A stretch of 64,000 nucleotides of DNA from Ottelia alismoides (lineage: Eukaryota > Streptophyta > Magnoliopsida > Alismatales > Hydrocharitaceae): NCBI GenBank assembly GCA_037367405.1, contig JAZKJV010008872.1:783001-847000 (forward strand). Direction: 5' to 3'. Of this stretch, positions 1-12,151 are shown in pieces (the stretch's first letter is position 1; the number at the start of each line of letters is the position of its first letter). The translations under genes and the position numbers were made by a program. The notes under the pieces are model-generated. The model was not told where the DNA came from. It did no database searches and saw only the letters and a program-made list of their open reading frames with translations.

Positions 1-317
1 AATGTTTCATCTTTAATTGCCTATTTAGTTTCCGATTTCAGGAGCCTCATTATATTCTCAAGATACTTCATTTTCATCTTGATTCTTAAGAGAGTCATCC
101 TCTAAGAATCACATTCTCAGAGATGAGATCCTTTAAGAATCTCAAGGTCATAAAGTAGGTATCCAATACCATCCTTTATTTTCCTAATGAAGTAGCCCTC
201 TCCAGTGCCAGATTCCAGCTTAATTACATGGAACCTTATTAAGGATATATAATGTAGTCTCTACCACATATATATACCTAGAAACTAAGAGATAATTATG
301 CTAAGATTAATCATTGG
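1..317 (-). pseudogene. copia pol relic, integrase C-terminus to RT linker
   Basis: Read on the minus strand, this matches the pol stretch just after the integrase core in the other copies of this window (47580-47900 minus, 8010-8230 plus). The shared landmark is the block encoding a Cys-Tyr-Phe-Ile and Gly-Ile-Gly-Tyr-x-Leu-Tyr-Asp-Leu-Glu segment, which is intact in E4 near 35820-35900. No open frame survives. Homology to pol stops near 317, where LTR sequence of the same strand follows directly, so the rest of pol and gag is missing. The left part lies outside the window. Confidence 0.75.
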
Positions 318-1292
318 CAACACAAATCCAATGGCTTACATTGATTTGTGTTTCATTTAATGGCTAAGATTTGTGTTGGTAAAAACCAACAACAATTAAT
401 TTAATTTAGACTAAATGATTATTGATAAATCAATATGAAGATTATGGAATGAAGATTGCATCCTTCCATAATACGTGATTTGGTGGCAATCACATGTAAT
501 CTCATGATATCTCATGAGATTACATTATTCCATGGAAATCTCGAAGATTTACAACAATACATGTTGTAAAGTATTCAATAAAAATAATTCATAATTATTT
601 TGCGAATATTGCAATCTTGCCATTGGAAAATTGTGAATCACATTCACAACCCAAAATAAAAAGTGAATTACATTTTCAATTAAGTTTCTAATGTAAATCC
701 AATTCACATCAATTAACAAATGTAAATTACAAATTGCTCTCTCTTATATAATATAAATAACATTTATAATATATATGATTAATATGGATAATGCCATCCA
801 AATTATTAATATCCATGATAATTAAATCATATTTAATCATCTTGGATATCTATTCTCATGTGCCCAAATAATGTGAATCACAATCACATTATTCACATCT
901 TTGATAATCAAATCTCATTTAATTATCTAAGATAACTCTCTTTATAATATGAATCAAATTCAAATTATTCGTGATAATTAAATCACATTTAATTATCTAT
1001 TTTCTCAATGATCAGACCCATTTATCAAGAATGAAATTATCCTGAACTCTTTCAAGGATAATGAACTTTCTCCACAGATACTTGGAGATAAGAACATGGC
1101 GATTTTATTGTTCCACGAATAGTGACTTGGATATTGAGATCACATCTCAAATCCAGATCTCAGGCCTCCCATAGATGCTTGATTAAATAAGGACTGCAAA
1201 TCTAATCTTCTCATTGCATCTGAATCACATTCAGATCAATGTCCAACATTTGGACTAAGATTAGATTACTTCTCTACTAAGAGGTGTCACTA
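318..1292 (-). repeat. copia subfamily A LTR fragment, minus orientation
   Basis: This is the middle of a subfamily A LTR. It begins at the CAACACAAATCCAATGG block that normally lies just upstream of the LTR TATA box, and ends at the CACTAA..CCAG block found about 0.6 kb inside the LTR start. The promoter, leader, U5 and the LTR start are all missing. It aligns with 24140-25015, 25220-26376 and 44105-45115. Confidence 0.8.
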
Positions 1293-1570
1293 ATACCCAG
1301 GAAGTTATTGTTACCTGTATGTATGCCTGAGGCGAACCATTCCTACAATAAATGCTTGCCCCAAGAGTTTCCAGCTCCGATAATAAATTTCTGGGTACTA
1401 AGTTATTGTTACCTGTATGTGAGCCTGAGGCAAACCATTCCTACAATAAATGTTGTTGTAGTAAATGATTTATCAATAAAAGTTATTGATTATGTTTCAC
1501 TCCCTTTCTGAGATTGATTGAATGAATGCACTATAAGGTCCCTCTGTACAATATGGGTTATGTACCATAA
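1293..1570 (+). repeat. mosaic junction: two copia LTR starts around a gag snippet
   Basis: Two partial copies of a plus-strand LTR start (each begins TGTTACCTGTATGTGAGCC or a close variant) are separated by about 40 bp. That spacer resembles the antisense of E4 gag at 37503-37540 (CCCCAAGAGTYTCCAGCTC). The second LTR copy continues to the TTATGTACCATA block and then breaks off. The same mosaic, with the same breakpoints, recurs at 26377-26640. Confidence 0.7.
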
Positions 1571-1801
1571 CATAGTATTCAAACATTTATGGTACTAAAC
1601 ATTTATGGTACCCACGACGAAACATTTATAGTGACTTGGATATTGAGATCACATCTCAAATCCAGATCTCGGGCCTCCCATAGATGCTTGGTTAAATCAA
1701 GACTGCAAATCTAATCTTCTCATTGCATCTGAATCACATTAAAATCAATGTCCAACATTTGGACTAAGATTATATTACTTCTCTACTGTTGGGATCCATA
1801 T
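1571..1801. repeat. short filler and second minus LTR scrap
   Basis: Positions 1571-1620 hold short repeats of an ATTTATGGTAC-type word. Positions 1621-1795 are again a minus-strand copia LTR scrap, running from the TAGTGACTTGGATATTGAG block to the TTCTCTACT block. E1 starts directly after it. Confidence 0.6.
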
Positions 1802-3878
1802 TGTTAGACATGCGAGCCCACGACGAGCCATTATGCAATAAATGTTATTGCAAATATCATTCCCTAATCTGAAATGAAGAATACATAAATTACATAATAG
1901 GTCTCTTAGTAAAATTAGGGTTATGTAGCATGGCCATCTTGATGATCATACAGCTGTTGATTCAAATATTGAATCATAGAGGCTGGTGCTTGGATGAACA
2001 TCTAAAGAGTTAGATTGAGGACTCATCAAGCACCGTCAAATGATTTTTAAGAGATGATCTCCAGTCCGAGTAGGAGATGGCAATCCTTTCTCCGTTAGGC
2101 TGATATCTAACCGACTTCTTATTGCAGGTCCTCTGCATAGGAATAGAGATTCAGAGGTGTCAGATTAGTTTGGTCAAAGAGTTGACTTAACGAGATCGAG
2201 ATAACCAAAGTCCTATATCGTATGCTGTCATGATAAGGCACACATCCTCTGACCGGAGACAGGTGTGTTACTATATGTCTGAGTATGTACATTTGGCAGA
2301 CCAATAGGTTGATGACCTAATCAAGGTCTATACACCGGCGCGCTGGTGTGCATGCAAGGGCATATGAGTAATACGATCTCTCAAAGGGATCATACAGGTT
2401 CATTACTGAACTGGAAGACATGAGCTCACCCATGAGATAATGGGAAGAATCAAATTCTGTGCACGGTCGTCTCGCCTTGGAAGCTTGACTGAATTTGTTG
2501 GTTTGATATATGCTTTTGGAAAGTATATGATCAACACCTGGGTATGATATATGCTTTTGGAAAGTATATGATCGATACCAACTCCCTATGATCGAATAAG
2601 AAACTTAATGATAAATCCCTAAAGTAGAAAGTTTAAAATTGATCTTATACTTCAGTATTATTTTTGGTCTTCCAGTGTGCATGATGTACATGTATTGGGA
2701 ATACTTGAGGGTGATGTGATCATAAATGGTTGTATAACCATGATGCTTCCATTCCTAAGGAGTGATGAAACGGGTCTGGATTTTAGAGACTACTCTCAGT
2801 AGAGAAGTAATCTAATCTTAGTCCAAATGTTGGACATTGATCTGAATATGATTCAGATGCAATGAGAAGATTAGATTTGTAGTCTTGATTTAATCAAGCA
2901 TCTATGGGAGGCCCGCGATATGTATTTGAGATGTGATCTCAATATCCAAGTCACTATACGTGGAACAATACAATCGCCATGTCCTTATCTCAATGTATTC
3001 GCGGAGAAAGCGCATTATCCTTGATAGAGTACACAGATAATTCTATTTTTGATATATGTATCCGAGCATTGAGAAAATGGATAATTCAATGTTATTTAAT
3101 TATCACGAATAATATGAATTTGATTCATATATATATATATATATAGAGTTGTCTAAGATAATTAAATGTGATTTGATTATCAAAGATGTAAATAATGTGA
3201 ATGTGATTCACATTGTTTGGGCACATGAGAATAGAGATCCAAGATGATTAAATGTGATTTAATTATCATGGATATGAATAAAGTGGATAACACTGTTCAT
3301 ATTAATCATATATATTATAAATGTGATTTATAATATATAAGAGAGAGCTATTTGTAATTTACATTTGTTATTTAAATGTTGATGTGAATTAGATTCACAT
3401 TGGACATTAAATTGAAAATGTAATTTACATTTTATTTTGGGTTGTGAATATGATTCATAAATTTCCAATGACAAGATTGCAATATTCTCAAAACAATTAT
3501 GAATTATTTTTGTAGAATAATTTACAACAATTATTGTTGTAAAATTGGAGATACATGGAATTACGTAATCTAAGAAGATTACATTTGAGAGCCTCCTTCC
3601 ATATTGGATGGAAGGGACGACCACCAATTCCTATTAGGAAAGGGTGGCTGTCCACTCCATATCTATGGAGGAGGCATTCTCCTTTCCATTATCTCCATAT
3701 GTTGTTGATTTAATTTTACGATTGATTTATATTGATTTATCAATATATTTTAATCTGGATTAAATTAGTTGTTGTTGGTTTTTACCAACACAAATCTTAG
3801 CCATTAAAAGAAACACAATCAATGAGAGCCATTAGATTTGTGTTGTCCATGGATTGAGATCCATGGACCCCAAAATAT

Positions 3879-3887
3879 TATAAAAGG
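3879..3887 (+). promoter_or_regulatory. E1 5' LTR TATA box
   Basis: TATAAAAGG, followed about 20-30 bp later by a pyrimidine-rich stretch suited to a transcription start. Equivalent boxes occur in the other LTRs: minus strand near 44066-44074 (E5) and 40241-40250 (E4, CCCTATAAAT). Confidence 0.65.
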
Positions 3888-3899
3888 AGAGACACCCCT

Positions 3900-4205
3900 T
3901 TGCTCTTCTTTACACACAAGAGAACATATGTCTCTCTCTACACGTCAGCCCTCTCTCATCCTCTCTCATGGCCGTCCACCATGGATGCCCTAGAGAGAGT
4001 CCATTGCCGCAGCGTCGTTGTTATGCTGCCCAATCATTTGCTCGTGGATCTCTGTCTCCATCGGTGCGCCTCGCTCGTGAAGAAGACGCCGGATCTTGTG
4101 TGTCGAGATCAGGAGATCCGCCTCTTGGATCATCAACAAGGGTTGCAAGAAGCAAGTGATTCATCCCCATGCTCGCAAGCGCCTCCTCCGTCGGATCGGA
4201 CTTGA
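3900..4205 (+). other. small ORFs in the copia LTR leader (E1 5' copy)
   Basis: Just downstream of the TATA box, two ATGs lie 13 bp apart. In intact copies the first opens a 79-codon frame starting MAVHHGCPRES. The second sits in an optimal plant/animal start context (CCACCATGG) and opens a 33-codon frame starting MDALERVS, with a hydrophobic middle. In this copy a small deletion after the GAGAGAGTC block shifts the frames, so the ORF of 101 codons is a hybrid of the two. Intact 33-codon versions are at 11716-11817, 23899-24000 (minus) and 30492-30593. I do not recognise the product. It may be leader RNA that is open by chance. Confidence 0.35.
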
Positions 4206-4447
4206 GATAGGAGGTCTCTTCGTTTAGAGACTCGATCGCAACCATGCTTCAAGAGGTAATCCTATTACTTGTTTGTGATTTAGACAAAACGATCCGAGAA
4301 GTGTTCTTGGATCATGTGGTTTTGTCGCATGAAATTTTTTTAAATTCCGCAGTATAGAACAACTAGTACGACTAGTCGTTCCTCGTCGTATTCGATACGA
4401 TGCTCACGCTTCCATGATGCGCTTGAGGATTACCCATATCCTTCAAG

Positions 4448-4460
4448 TGGTATCAGATCC
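4448..4460 (+). promoter_or_regulatory. E1 primer binding site, tRNA-iMet type
   Basis: TGGTATCAGATCC is one change away from TGGTATCAGAGCC, which is complementary to the 3' end of plant initiator methionine tRNA. It lies two bases after the LTR end, as usual for copia elements. Confidence 0.85.
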
Positions 4461-6370
4461 TTAGGTCGAACGTTTTGGATATGATCCATAAAACCGAAGA
4501 CGACTTGGATTCGTTAGGGTTGCGAAAGTTTTATCGCGTTTCATTTTCGCATCTCTGTTTAGTGATTATTTTCGGCCCTGTTTAAATTGTTTAAACACGA
4601 AAATAAAACTTGGATTTTGTTCCCCAATAAATAAAGAAACCATAGGATCTGAGTTTACGTAATTTGGATTCCGTTTACTCGAGATATGGTTGTTTTAATG
4701 AACATGTATTCACTGTTGCGGGAATTGCGAATCCTAACGTGATTAATGAGTTAATTACTGTTTTAATCCACCTAGAAATGCATGAAATATTACTTAGGTT
4801 CTGTCCTGAATCAAATTAGAAATCTTTGAAAATTGATTTTGTCTAATTTCGATTTAAATATATTATATGTTAATTTTACTAAGTGGGGGTCACTACTGAA
4901 ATTACAGTCCTAATCAAGAACCATGTGATTGTCAATCAGTGAAATTAATTGTTAATATCATGAAATATTTATGGAAAATATTTGAGAAATATTGAATGAT
5001 TATTATTTCCTTAATTTACTTGTCCTCAACCAATAAATTGATTAGATTTGATCTAGATCATAATTGGAAACACAATCATCACACTCCTTGCTTGAATAGG
5101 ATTGGGAATTTGATTAGCAAATTTCCTTATAATCAAAATTGTTTTGATTATCACTATATGGTATAATTTTGGTTGAAGAACCGATGATCACCTCAAGTAG
5201 AAAGTGATTGGCTCGGCATTATTTTTTCCCGAGGTGGATATGGTGTCTAGTCGGGGATCACTGGTATGGCGGGACGCACCGGTGCAGTCCGTCCCACTCC
5301 TGCCAGTACTGGCCATGAAAGCGGGTAGGGAACGAATGATGCCTGAGAGATCATGATGTATTTTCTAATTATTAAAATTCGAATTAATACGTACTTTGAG
5401 ATAATACCATATATTAAAGTAAAATCAAGTTTGTTGATTGAATTGGATTGATAATAAATTTAATGTGATTAAGTTAATTATATCCAATTAAAAACACTCT
5501 ATTATGAATAGATGTGTATTTCCCTTGGAAGAATTAATTATATGAATATGATTCATAATAATTGATTAAAAAAATTGAATATGAGGTGGAGGATCACATA
5601 AGTGACATCCATGGTCTCCCGTCAAGGCGAAGGGTTCCATCGCCAGATATTGTATGTGGGAGACGCCTGTTCGAAGTGACAACTCCTGCATACGATCCAT
5701 TTGGATCGGGCTCGTTGCTTCTCGAAAGAGTAACGACGTATGCGTAGTGACCCCAATATTGGGTCCTCAAATTATTAGGGCGATATTGGATTGCGCATAG
5801 CAAGTTGTATTCCTGTTGACGGTTGGTTCAATTAATGACGGGTCAACATCGCCTTAGGGTGGTGAGCCCGGGTGTTAAAGACTGAATTGGGAGATGCAAG
5901 TTGGACTTGCAAGGCGGAATGTGTTCCCGCTTCTTTTTATCCGAGTTATAGGTTCTCATATTATTGGGATGTAACAAAGATAAGGAAGGAGATCCCAGCT
6001 CTTGCTTGAGATATAATGGTAAGTCTTACATTGAAAGTGATTAAGGGAATGAACTTTCATTGTTGACACGGTAAGACAACTTTGATATAAAAACTCCTAA
6101 ATCAAAGAAAATTATATATTTATATATGTTTATGCAAATTTCTTATTTCAGATAATCCTTCTTTAATCCTACTCAATGTTATACTCAATAATAACAGTAG
6201 AATATCATGGATTGGACCTAGGATCCAGATATTGTACTTGCAATTGGACACATAATGTATGTGGTTGCAATGTGCAAGTTTCCTCATAATAATGAGAAAT
6301 GATAATTAAATAGACAATAGGACTAAAACCCTAGGGTTTGTATGTCTCTATATTCTTGATCTCATCGAAT
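4461..6370 (+). other. E1 untranslated leader, about 1.9 kb
   Basis: No long ORF. The leader is shared by E2 (21547-23518 minus), E4 (37940-39656 minus) and E5 (about 49480-51397 minus). It is A/T-rich apart from two G/C islands: 5230-5340, with the palindrome GCACCGGTGC at 5276-5285, and about 5600-5760. Small ORFs in the second island (5562-5747 plus, 5594-5803 minus) overlap on opposite strands and I see no sign that they are coded. Confidence 0.7.
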
Positions 6371-7320
6371 GTACTTTTGAAGTGACATGTCAATAATGAT
6401 CGTAATTATCAAATAATCCTTATAAAATCTAAGAAGATGTTCTGGCATACATATGTGCTCTCGACATATAAGCATGAATGACATGGTTCTCTGCATTATG
6501 CAGAATGGTGGCTCTATAAGAGATGATGTATTCAAATCGTTTGAGTACCCGCCTGAACCTAAGTCTATAAGAGTTAAGATGTATGTATATATGATGACTG
6601 TCATCATTCTACTATCTATACTCTGGTCATTCAAGAAGCTTCAGAATATTCATATTGTATGAATTGAATGAAGCATGTATAAATGTTGAAATGCTCATAA
6701 GAGATCCTTCATCTCAAGCAATGGATGTTTATAGATAAAGGGAGTGCAGTGGAAGCATGGGTTGGACCCAAGTAAGAAGGAAAGTCAAAGGGTTGAATGT
6801 ACTTCTGTGACTTCCATATGACATCCAAAGAGTTGGATGAATGCCAATACTGCAATAAGGGATGTGTTGATAGTATGACTATCAAATCTATCTATAATCT
6901 TTAGAGAAGGAATCCGATAGTACATCAGAATAATCTGCATATAATCATTGAAATTGGCTTACTTATTTGATAAGATAAAGTCTAATAATTGTATATCAAT
7001 CTTCTAATGACACATGCTAGTTGCATATATATTAGAAGATTAGAAACTTGATCTTATAGGTTTAATAGTCATCCACATGGATATTGATGCAATTGTTGCA
7101 ACAATCTCTCTTGGATTGATAGACTTCATAATTTCAGTGGGAGAGCCCTTAGTCTTAGAGAATGTATCTATGACCTACATATTAGAATACACTCATTGTT
7201 TATTTCTAAATGTTGGAAATAAACGTGAATTCTGTAATACATCTATCATAAGGAGTAATGATGGAGATATTTTAGATAGTAATCTAAAATCTTGTGGACT
7301 CTACTAAATTAGAAAATATA
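6370..7320 (+). pseudogene. E1 gag and protease relic
   Basis: By position and by the order of blocks shared with E4 and E5, this is gag and the protease/pre-integrase linker. The clearest part is 7077-7307, whose translation (..LVLENVSMTYILEY..EFCNTSIIRS..) follows the E4 segment after the protease (LVLKECLYVPEV..LFCNKLVINR). The DSG protease motif and the zinc knuckle are not recoverable. There are many stops and shifts. Confidence 0.6.
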
Positions 7321-7329
7321 ATGAATTGA

Positions 7330-8230
7330 TCATTAACATTTCTAATACTAAAATTAAACCTTAAAAGATCAATAGGAGAATGAAGATCATTTGATGACGA
7401 TCTGGCATCAAGCCTTGGACATTTGTCTGTTGATGTGATCAATAGATTAGTGTGAGATGAAACTTTAGATTGTCTAAAAGGTTCAAATCTTATATACTTG
7501 TGAATATTGTATTCAAAAGTAAAAATGTCCAATACACCCTTCCTTAGAATGGTGTAAGATGTCAAGGTATTCAAGATCTCATGCATATTGATGTATGTGA
7601 TTCATCTATATCAGAATAAACATTATGGATATGTGATATCCATTAATGATTATTTGTGATATGAGATTTCTTCTCTTCACTTAGAAAACTTTGAAATGTT
7701 CAATGATTTCACAATTTTGGTTTAGAATCAAAGTTTGAAGAAGATTAAATGAATTTTTAATCTAGTCTAGGTAGTAAGTACCTTATAAATTCATTGAATA
7801 CCTTATAGAGATATGAATATTATTTTTATCTCACTCCTCCTTATAAACCTAAACTCAATAAGAGTTGTAGGGAGATACAGTTGGATCATGTGTGACATGA
7901 TATGATCAATGATGAATATTAGCATAATTATCTATTAGTTTCCAAGGTATATATGTAGTAGAGACTACAATATATATCCTTAATAAGGTTCCATGCAAGT
8001 AATCTGGAATCTGGCACTGGAGAGTGCTACTTCATTAGGAAAATAAAGGATGGTATTGGATACCTACTTTATGACCTTGAGATTCTTAAAGGATCTCATC
8101 TTTGAGAATATGATTCTTATAGGACGACTCGCTTGAGAATCAACATGAACATGAAGTTAAGGAACTCATTTACTTTTGAGATGATAATGAGGCTACTGGA
8201 ATCGGAAACTAAAAGGATAATTAAAGATGA
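7330..8230 (+). pseudogene. E1 integrase relic
   Basis: Collinear with the E4 integrase but shredded. The reverse-strand reading 7284-7586 is a shadow of this relic. Near the 3' end, the block at 8020-8090 still encodes an ECYF..DGIGYLLYDLE-like run, matching E4 near 35820-35900. None of the catalytic D, D and E segments can be read. Confidence 0.6.
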
Positions 8231-9500
8231 AACACTAATACCTCATAAAATAAGTTTGAAGATGGATTCCATGTGTCAGTTGAATCTGACAATGATCTAA
8301 CTTCATATGATGAAGCTTCTAAAGATCATGACATGGAAAGATGGATGTTAGCAATAAAGTCTAAAGTAGACTTCATATACAAGTGTTGTATATAGACCCT
8401 CGAGGATACACCTATATGGGTAAGACCCATTAAGGTTAAAATGGATCTTCAATAGAAAGAGGAAACCTGATGAAAAGGTAGAGACCTTCAAAGCACGGTT
8501 CGTGGCCATGAGCTGCACACTGAAGAGAAGACATTGCTTGCGATGAGACTTGCTCTCCAGTGACCTTGCTTTAACCCATCAGAATATTGCTAACCATAGC
8601 TACACTCAAATAAGCTTCTTGTAGTTGGAATATTGGATTTGTTGAAATCATAAATGTTACGGTTTCAGATAAAATCTTGAGAAACTATACGAAGCTTAGT
8701 GGGAGTGCCATTGTGTTCATCATGCTAAATGTATATATCCTAATCATTTGATCTAAGGATGGGTAATACTAAGTGTTTTATAATCTGGTTGTTCCATACC
8801 TCGAGATATGATCTCAAGGATACATCTTAGATCTTCGTTCTAACGTTGTTCAGAAGCCAACATAAGAGGGTATTGGGACCATCACATTAGTGGTATACCT
8901 TGGACATTTCCATGGAAAATTCCAAGAAAGGATACTTTCCCTTAAGATATGGTACTGACCTATCTAAAGGAATAACACCTCAAAGAATTGAGGATGTGAA
9001 TACTAAAACTGCTTGCCCGAGTGTATGCCAGATGTGTACAAAAGCCAAATGTCTGCCATGCAGTGAGAGTAGTAAACGATTGTTGATCCTACTATGGTGA
9101 TTAAACACTTGACTACAATAATAACAATATCTTCAAAAGATGATGAAACTTAGAGATTGCGATCTCAAAGTCTTATCTTCAAAAGTTTAAGACCTTGTAG
9201 ATAGTGATCTATAAGGGTCTTAACTGTTGATACCTTAGAAGATAGAGATCTCTAGGAATAAAGGTATTCCGATCAGGATTATGGACATACTGGTTACAAT
9301 AATTATTGAGCTACAGTGTCAAGGATACTATAACAAAATTGAGTATTGGTTGCATAAGAGGCAACATTCGCATTGGATGCAAGCACTGTTACTAGGGGAT
9401 ATGCAAGTGCCGGGGAACAGAGTGACTGATCAACTTACCTAGATATTTTCTAAATAGCCTATGATTGTCACATGAGTGTGGGTTTAAATGATTAGCCCAT
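8230..9500 (+). pseudogene. E1 reverse transcriptase and RNase H relic
   Basis: Recognisable pieces include the AAACCTGATGAAAAGGTAGA block (the pol Pro-Asp-Gly-Lys-Val-Glu segment) at about 8466-8485. The segment 8900-9086 (..MENSKKGYFPLRYGTDLSKGITPQR..) corresponds to E4 residues ..MDSSKKGFLPLRHGIHLSKRMAPQ... It ends at a TGA at 9084-9086, which is also a stop in E3 and E5. The RNase H part (9100-9480) is shorter than in E4 and contains many stops. Confidence 0.7.
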
Positions 9501-9512
9501 TAATGGCTCTTT

Positions 9513-9527
9513 GGGCTAGTGGGAGAT
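9513..9527 (+). promoter_or_regulatory. E1 polypurine tract
   Basis: GGGCTAGTGGGAGAT immediately precedes the 3' LTR, which starts TGTTGGACATG. The same tract precedes the 3' LTRs of E3 (28301-28315) and, on the minus strand, of E5 and E4. This is the usual plus-strand primer site of plant copia elements. Confidence 0.85.
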
Positions 9528-12151
9528 TGTTGGACATGCGAGCCCACGGCGAGCCATTAGGTAATAAATGTTATTGCGAATATCATTCCTTAATCTGAAA
9601 TGAATAATACATAATTTGCATAATAGGTCCCTTAGTACAATGATGGTTATGTACCATGGCCATCTTGATGATCATACAACTGTTGATTCAAATATTGAAT
9701 CATAGAGGCTGGTGCTTGGATGAACATATAAAGAGTTAGATTGAGGACTCATCAAGCACCATCAAATGATTGTTAAGAGATGATCTCCAGCCAGAGTAGG
9801 AGATGTCAATCCTTTCTCAATTAGGCTGATATCTTACCGACATCTTGATGCAAGTCCTATGCATATGAATAGAGATTCGGAGGTGTCAGATTAGTTAGGT
9901 CAAAGAGATGACTTAACGAGATCGAGATAAACAAAGTCCTATATCGTATGCTGTCATGATATAGGCATGCATCCTCTGACCAGAGACAGATGTGTTACTA
10001 TTTGTCTGGGTATGTACATTTGGCAGACCAATAGGTTGATGACCTAATCAAGGTCTATATACCGGCGCGCTGGTGTGCATGCAAGGGCATATGAGTAATA
10101 CGATCTCTCAAATGGATCATATAGGTTCATTACTGAATCGGAAGACATGAGCTCACTCATGAGATATTGGGAAGAATCAAATTCCGTGCACGATCGTCTC
10201 GCTTTGGAAGCTTGACTGAATTTGTAGGTTTAATATATGATTTTGGAAAGTATATGATCAACACCTGGGTATGATATATGCCTTTGGAAAGTATATGATC
10301 GATACCAACTCCCAATGATCGAATGAGAAACTTAATGATAAATCCCTAAAGTAGACAGTGTAAAATTGATCTTATAATTCATGATTATTTTGGGTCTTGC
10401 AGTGTGCAGGATGCATGTGTATTGGGAATACCTGAGGGTGATGTGATCATAAACGGTTGTATAACCATGACGCTTCCATTCCTAGGGAGTGATGAAACGG
10501 ATCTGGATTTTAGTGACTCCTCTCAGTAGGGAAGTAATCTAATCTTAGTCCAAATGTTGGACATTGATTTGAATGTGATTCAGATGCAATGAGAAGATTA
10601 GATTTGCAGTCTTGATTTAATCAAGCATCTATGGGAGGCCTGAAATCTGGATTTGAGATGTGATCTCAATATCCAAGTCCCTATATGTGGAACAATAAAA
10701 TCGCTCTGTCCGTATCTCCAAGTATTCACGAAGAATGCGCATTATCCTTGAAAGAGTTCACGGATAATTCTATTGTTGATATATGTATCCGAGCATTGAG
10801 AAAATGGATAATTAAATGTGATTTAATTATCATGAATAATATGAATTTGATTCATATATATATATAGAGAGTTATCTAAGATAATTAAATGTGATTTGAT
10901 TATCAAAGATGTAAATAATGTGAATGTGATTCACATTGTTTGGGTACATGAGAATAGAGATCCAAGATGATTAAATGTTATTTAATTATCATGGATATGA
11001 ATAATGTGGATAGCACTATTCATATTAATCATATATATTATAAATGTCATTTATAATATATAAGAGAGAGCTATTTGTAATTTACATTTGTTAATTAAAT
11101 GTTGATGTGAATTAGATTCACATTGGACATTAAATTGAAAATATAATTTACATTTTATTTTGGGTTGTGAATATGATTCACAAATTTCCAATGGCAAGAT
11201 TGCAATATTCTCAAGGTAATTGTGCTTTATTTTAGTAGAATAATTTACAACAATTGTTGTTGTAAAATTGGAGATACATGGAATTATGTAATCTAAGAAG
11301 ATTGCATATGAGAGCCTCCTTTCATATTGGATGGAAGGGACGGCCACCAATTCCTATTAAGAAAGGGTGGCCATCCACTCCATATACATGGAAGGAGGCA
11401 TTCTCCTTTCCATTATCTCCATATGTTGTTGATTTAATTTTGGTATTGATTTATATTGATTTATCAATATATTTTAATCTAGATTAAATTAATTGTCGTT
11501 GGTTTTTACCACCACAAATCTTATCCGTTAAAAGAAACACAATCAATGAGAACCATTGGATTTGTGTTGTCCATGGATTGAGATCCATGGACCCCAAAAT
11601 ATAATAAAAGTAGAGCCACCCCTTTGCTCTTTTTACATACAAGAGAACATAAGTCTCTCTCTCTCTTTCTCTCTACACGTCAGCCCTCTCTCATCCTCTC
11701 TCATGGCCGTCCACCATGGATGCCCTAGAGAGAGTCTCCATCGCTGCAGCATCATCGTTATGTTTCCTGATCGTTTGCTTGTGGATCGCCGTCACCTTCA
11801 GTGCGCCTCGCTCGTGAAGAAGACATCGGATCTCGTGTGTCGAGATCAGGAGATCCACCACTTGGATCATCAACATGGATTACGAGAAGCACACAATTCA
11901 TCGCCGCGCTCGCAAGCGTCTCCTCCGTTGGATCGGACTTGAGACATGAGGTATCTTCATTTAGAGACTCGATCGCAACCAAGTTTCAAGAGTTAATCCT
12001 ATTACTTATTTGTGGTTTAGACGAAACGATCCGAGAAGTGTTCTTGGATCATGTGGTTTCGTCGCATGAAAATGTTTTAAATTTCGCTGCATAGAACAAC
12101 TAGTGCGACTAGTCGTTCCTCGTCGTATTCAATATGACGCTCATGCTTCCG
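9528..12151 (+). repeat. E1 3' LTR, clipped at its end
   Basis: Begins TGTTGGACATGCGAGCCCACGG and is collinear with the 5' LTR up to GCTCATGCTTCCG at 12151. It is then joined to an LTR end in the opposite direction. It contains the intact 33-codon leader ORF at 11716-11817 and a 79-codon frame from 11703 to 11942. The conserved splice-donor-like AAGAGGTAAT reads AAGAGTTAAT here. Confidence 0.85.
11716..11817 (+). other. 33-codon LTR leader ORF, intact copy
   Basis: Starts MDALERVSIAAASS, ends APRS and a TGA. The start context is CCACCATGG. Residues about 10-29 are hydrophobic with one or two Cys, like a short membrane segment. It has exactly the same length as the frames at 23899-24000 (minus) and 30492-30593. 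It overlaps the 79-codon frame 11703-11942 in another phase. Product unknown; expression is not shown by the sequence. Confidence 0.35.

Larger units (their letters stand above)
1802..4445 (+). repeat. E1 5' LTR
   Basis: It starts TGTTAGACATGCGAGCCCA and ends TATCCTTCA, so it has the TG..CA ends expected of an LTR. Its length of 2644 bp is the same as the E3 3' LTR. It is followed at once by AG and the tRNA primer site. The first 2 kb are A/T-rich, and the last about 450 bp, downstream of the TATA box, are G/C-richer and transcribed. Confidence 0.88.
1802..12151 (+). mobile_element. copia element E1, subfamily A, degenerate
   Basis: An LTR retrotransposon read on the plus strand: 5' LTR 1802-4445, primer binding site 4448-4460, leader to about 6370, gag/protease/integrase/RT/RNase H relics about 6370-9500, polypurine tract 9513-9527, and 3' LTR from 9528. 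The 3' LTR is cut at 12151, about 40 bp before its expected CTTCA end, so no target duplication can be tested. The order of pol parts (integrase before RT) identifies Ty1/copia. No frame of useful length remains in the internal part, so this copy cannot have encoded its own enzymes recently. Confidence 0.88.

Noticed and set aside
3127..3145. AT dinucleotide run, and GA/CT runs at 11655, 17046, 51896 and 57583
   Set aside because: Short simple repeats that are ordinary in LTRs of this kind; no further meaning is claimed.
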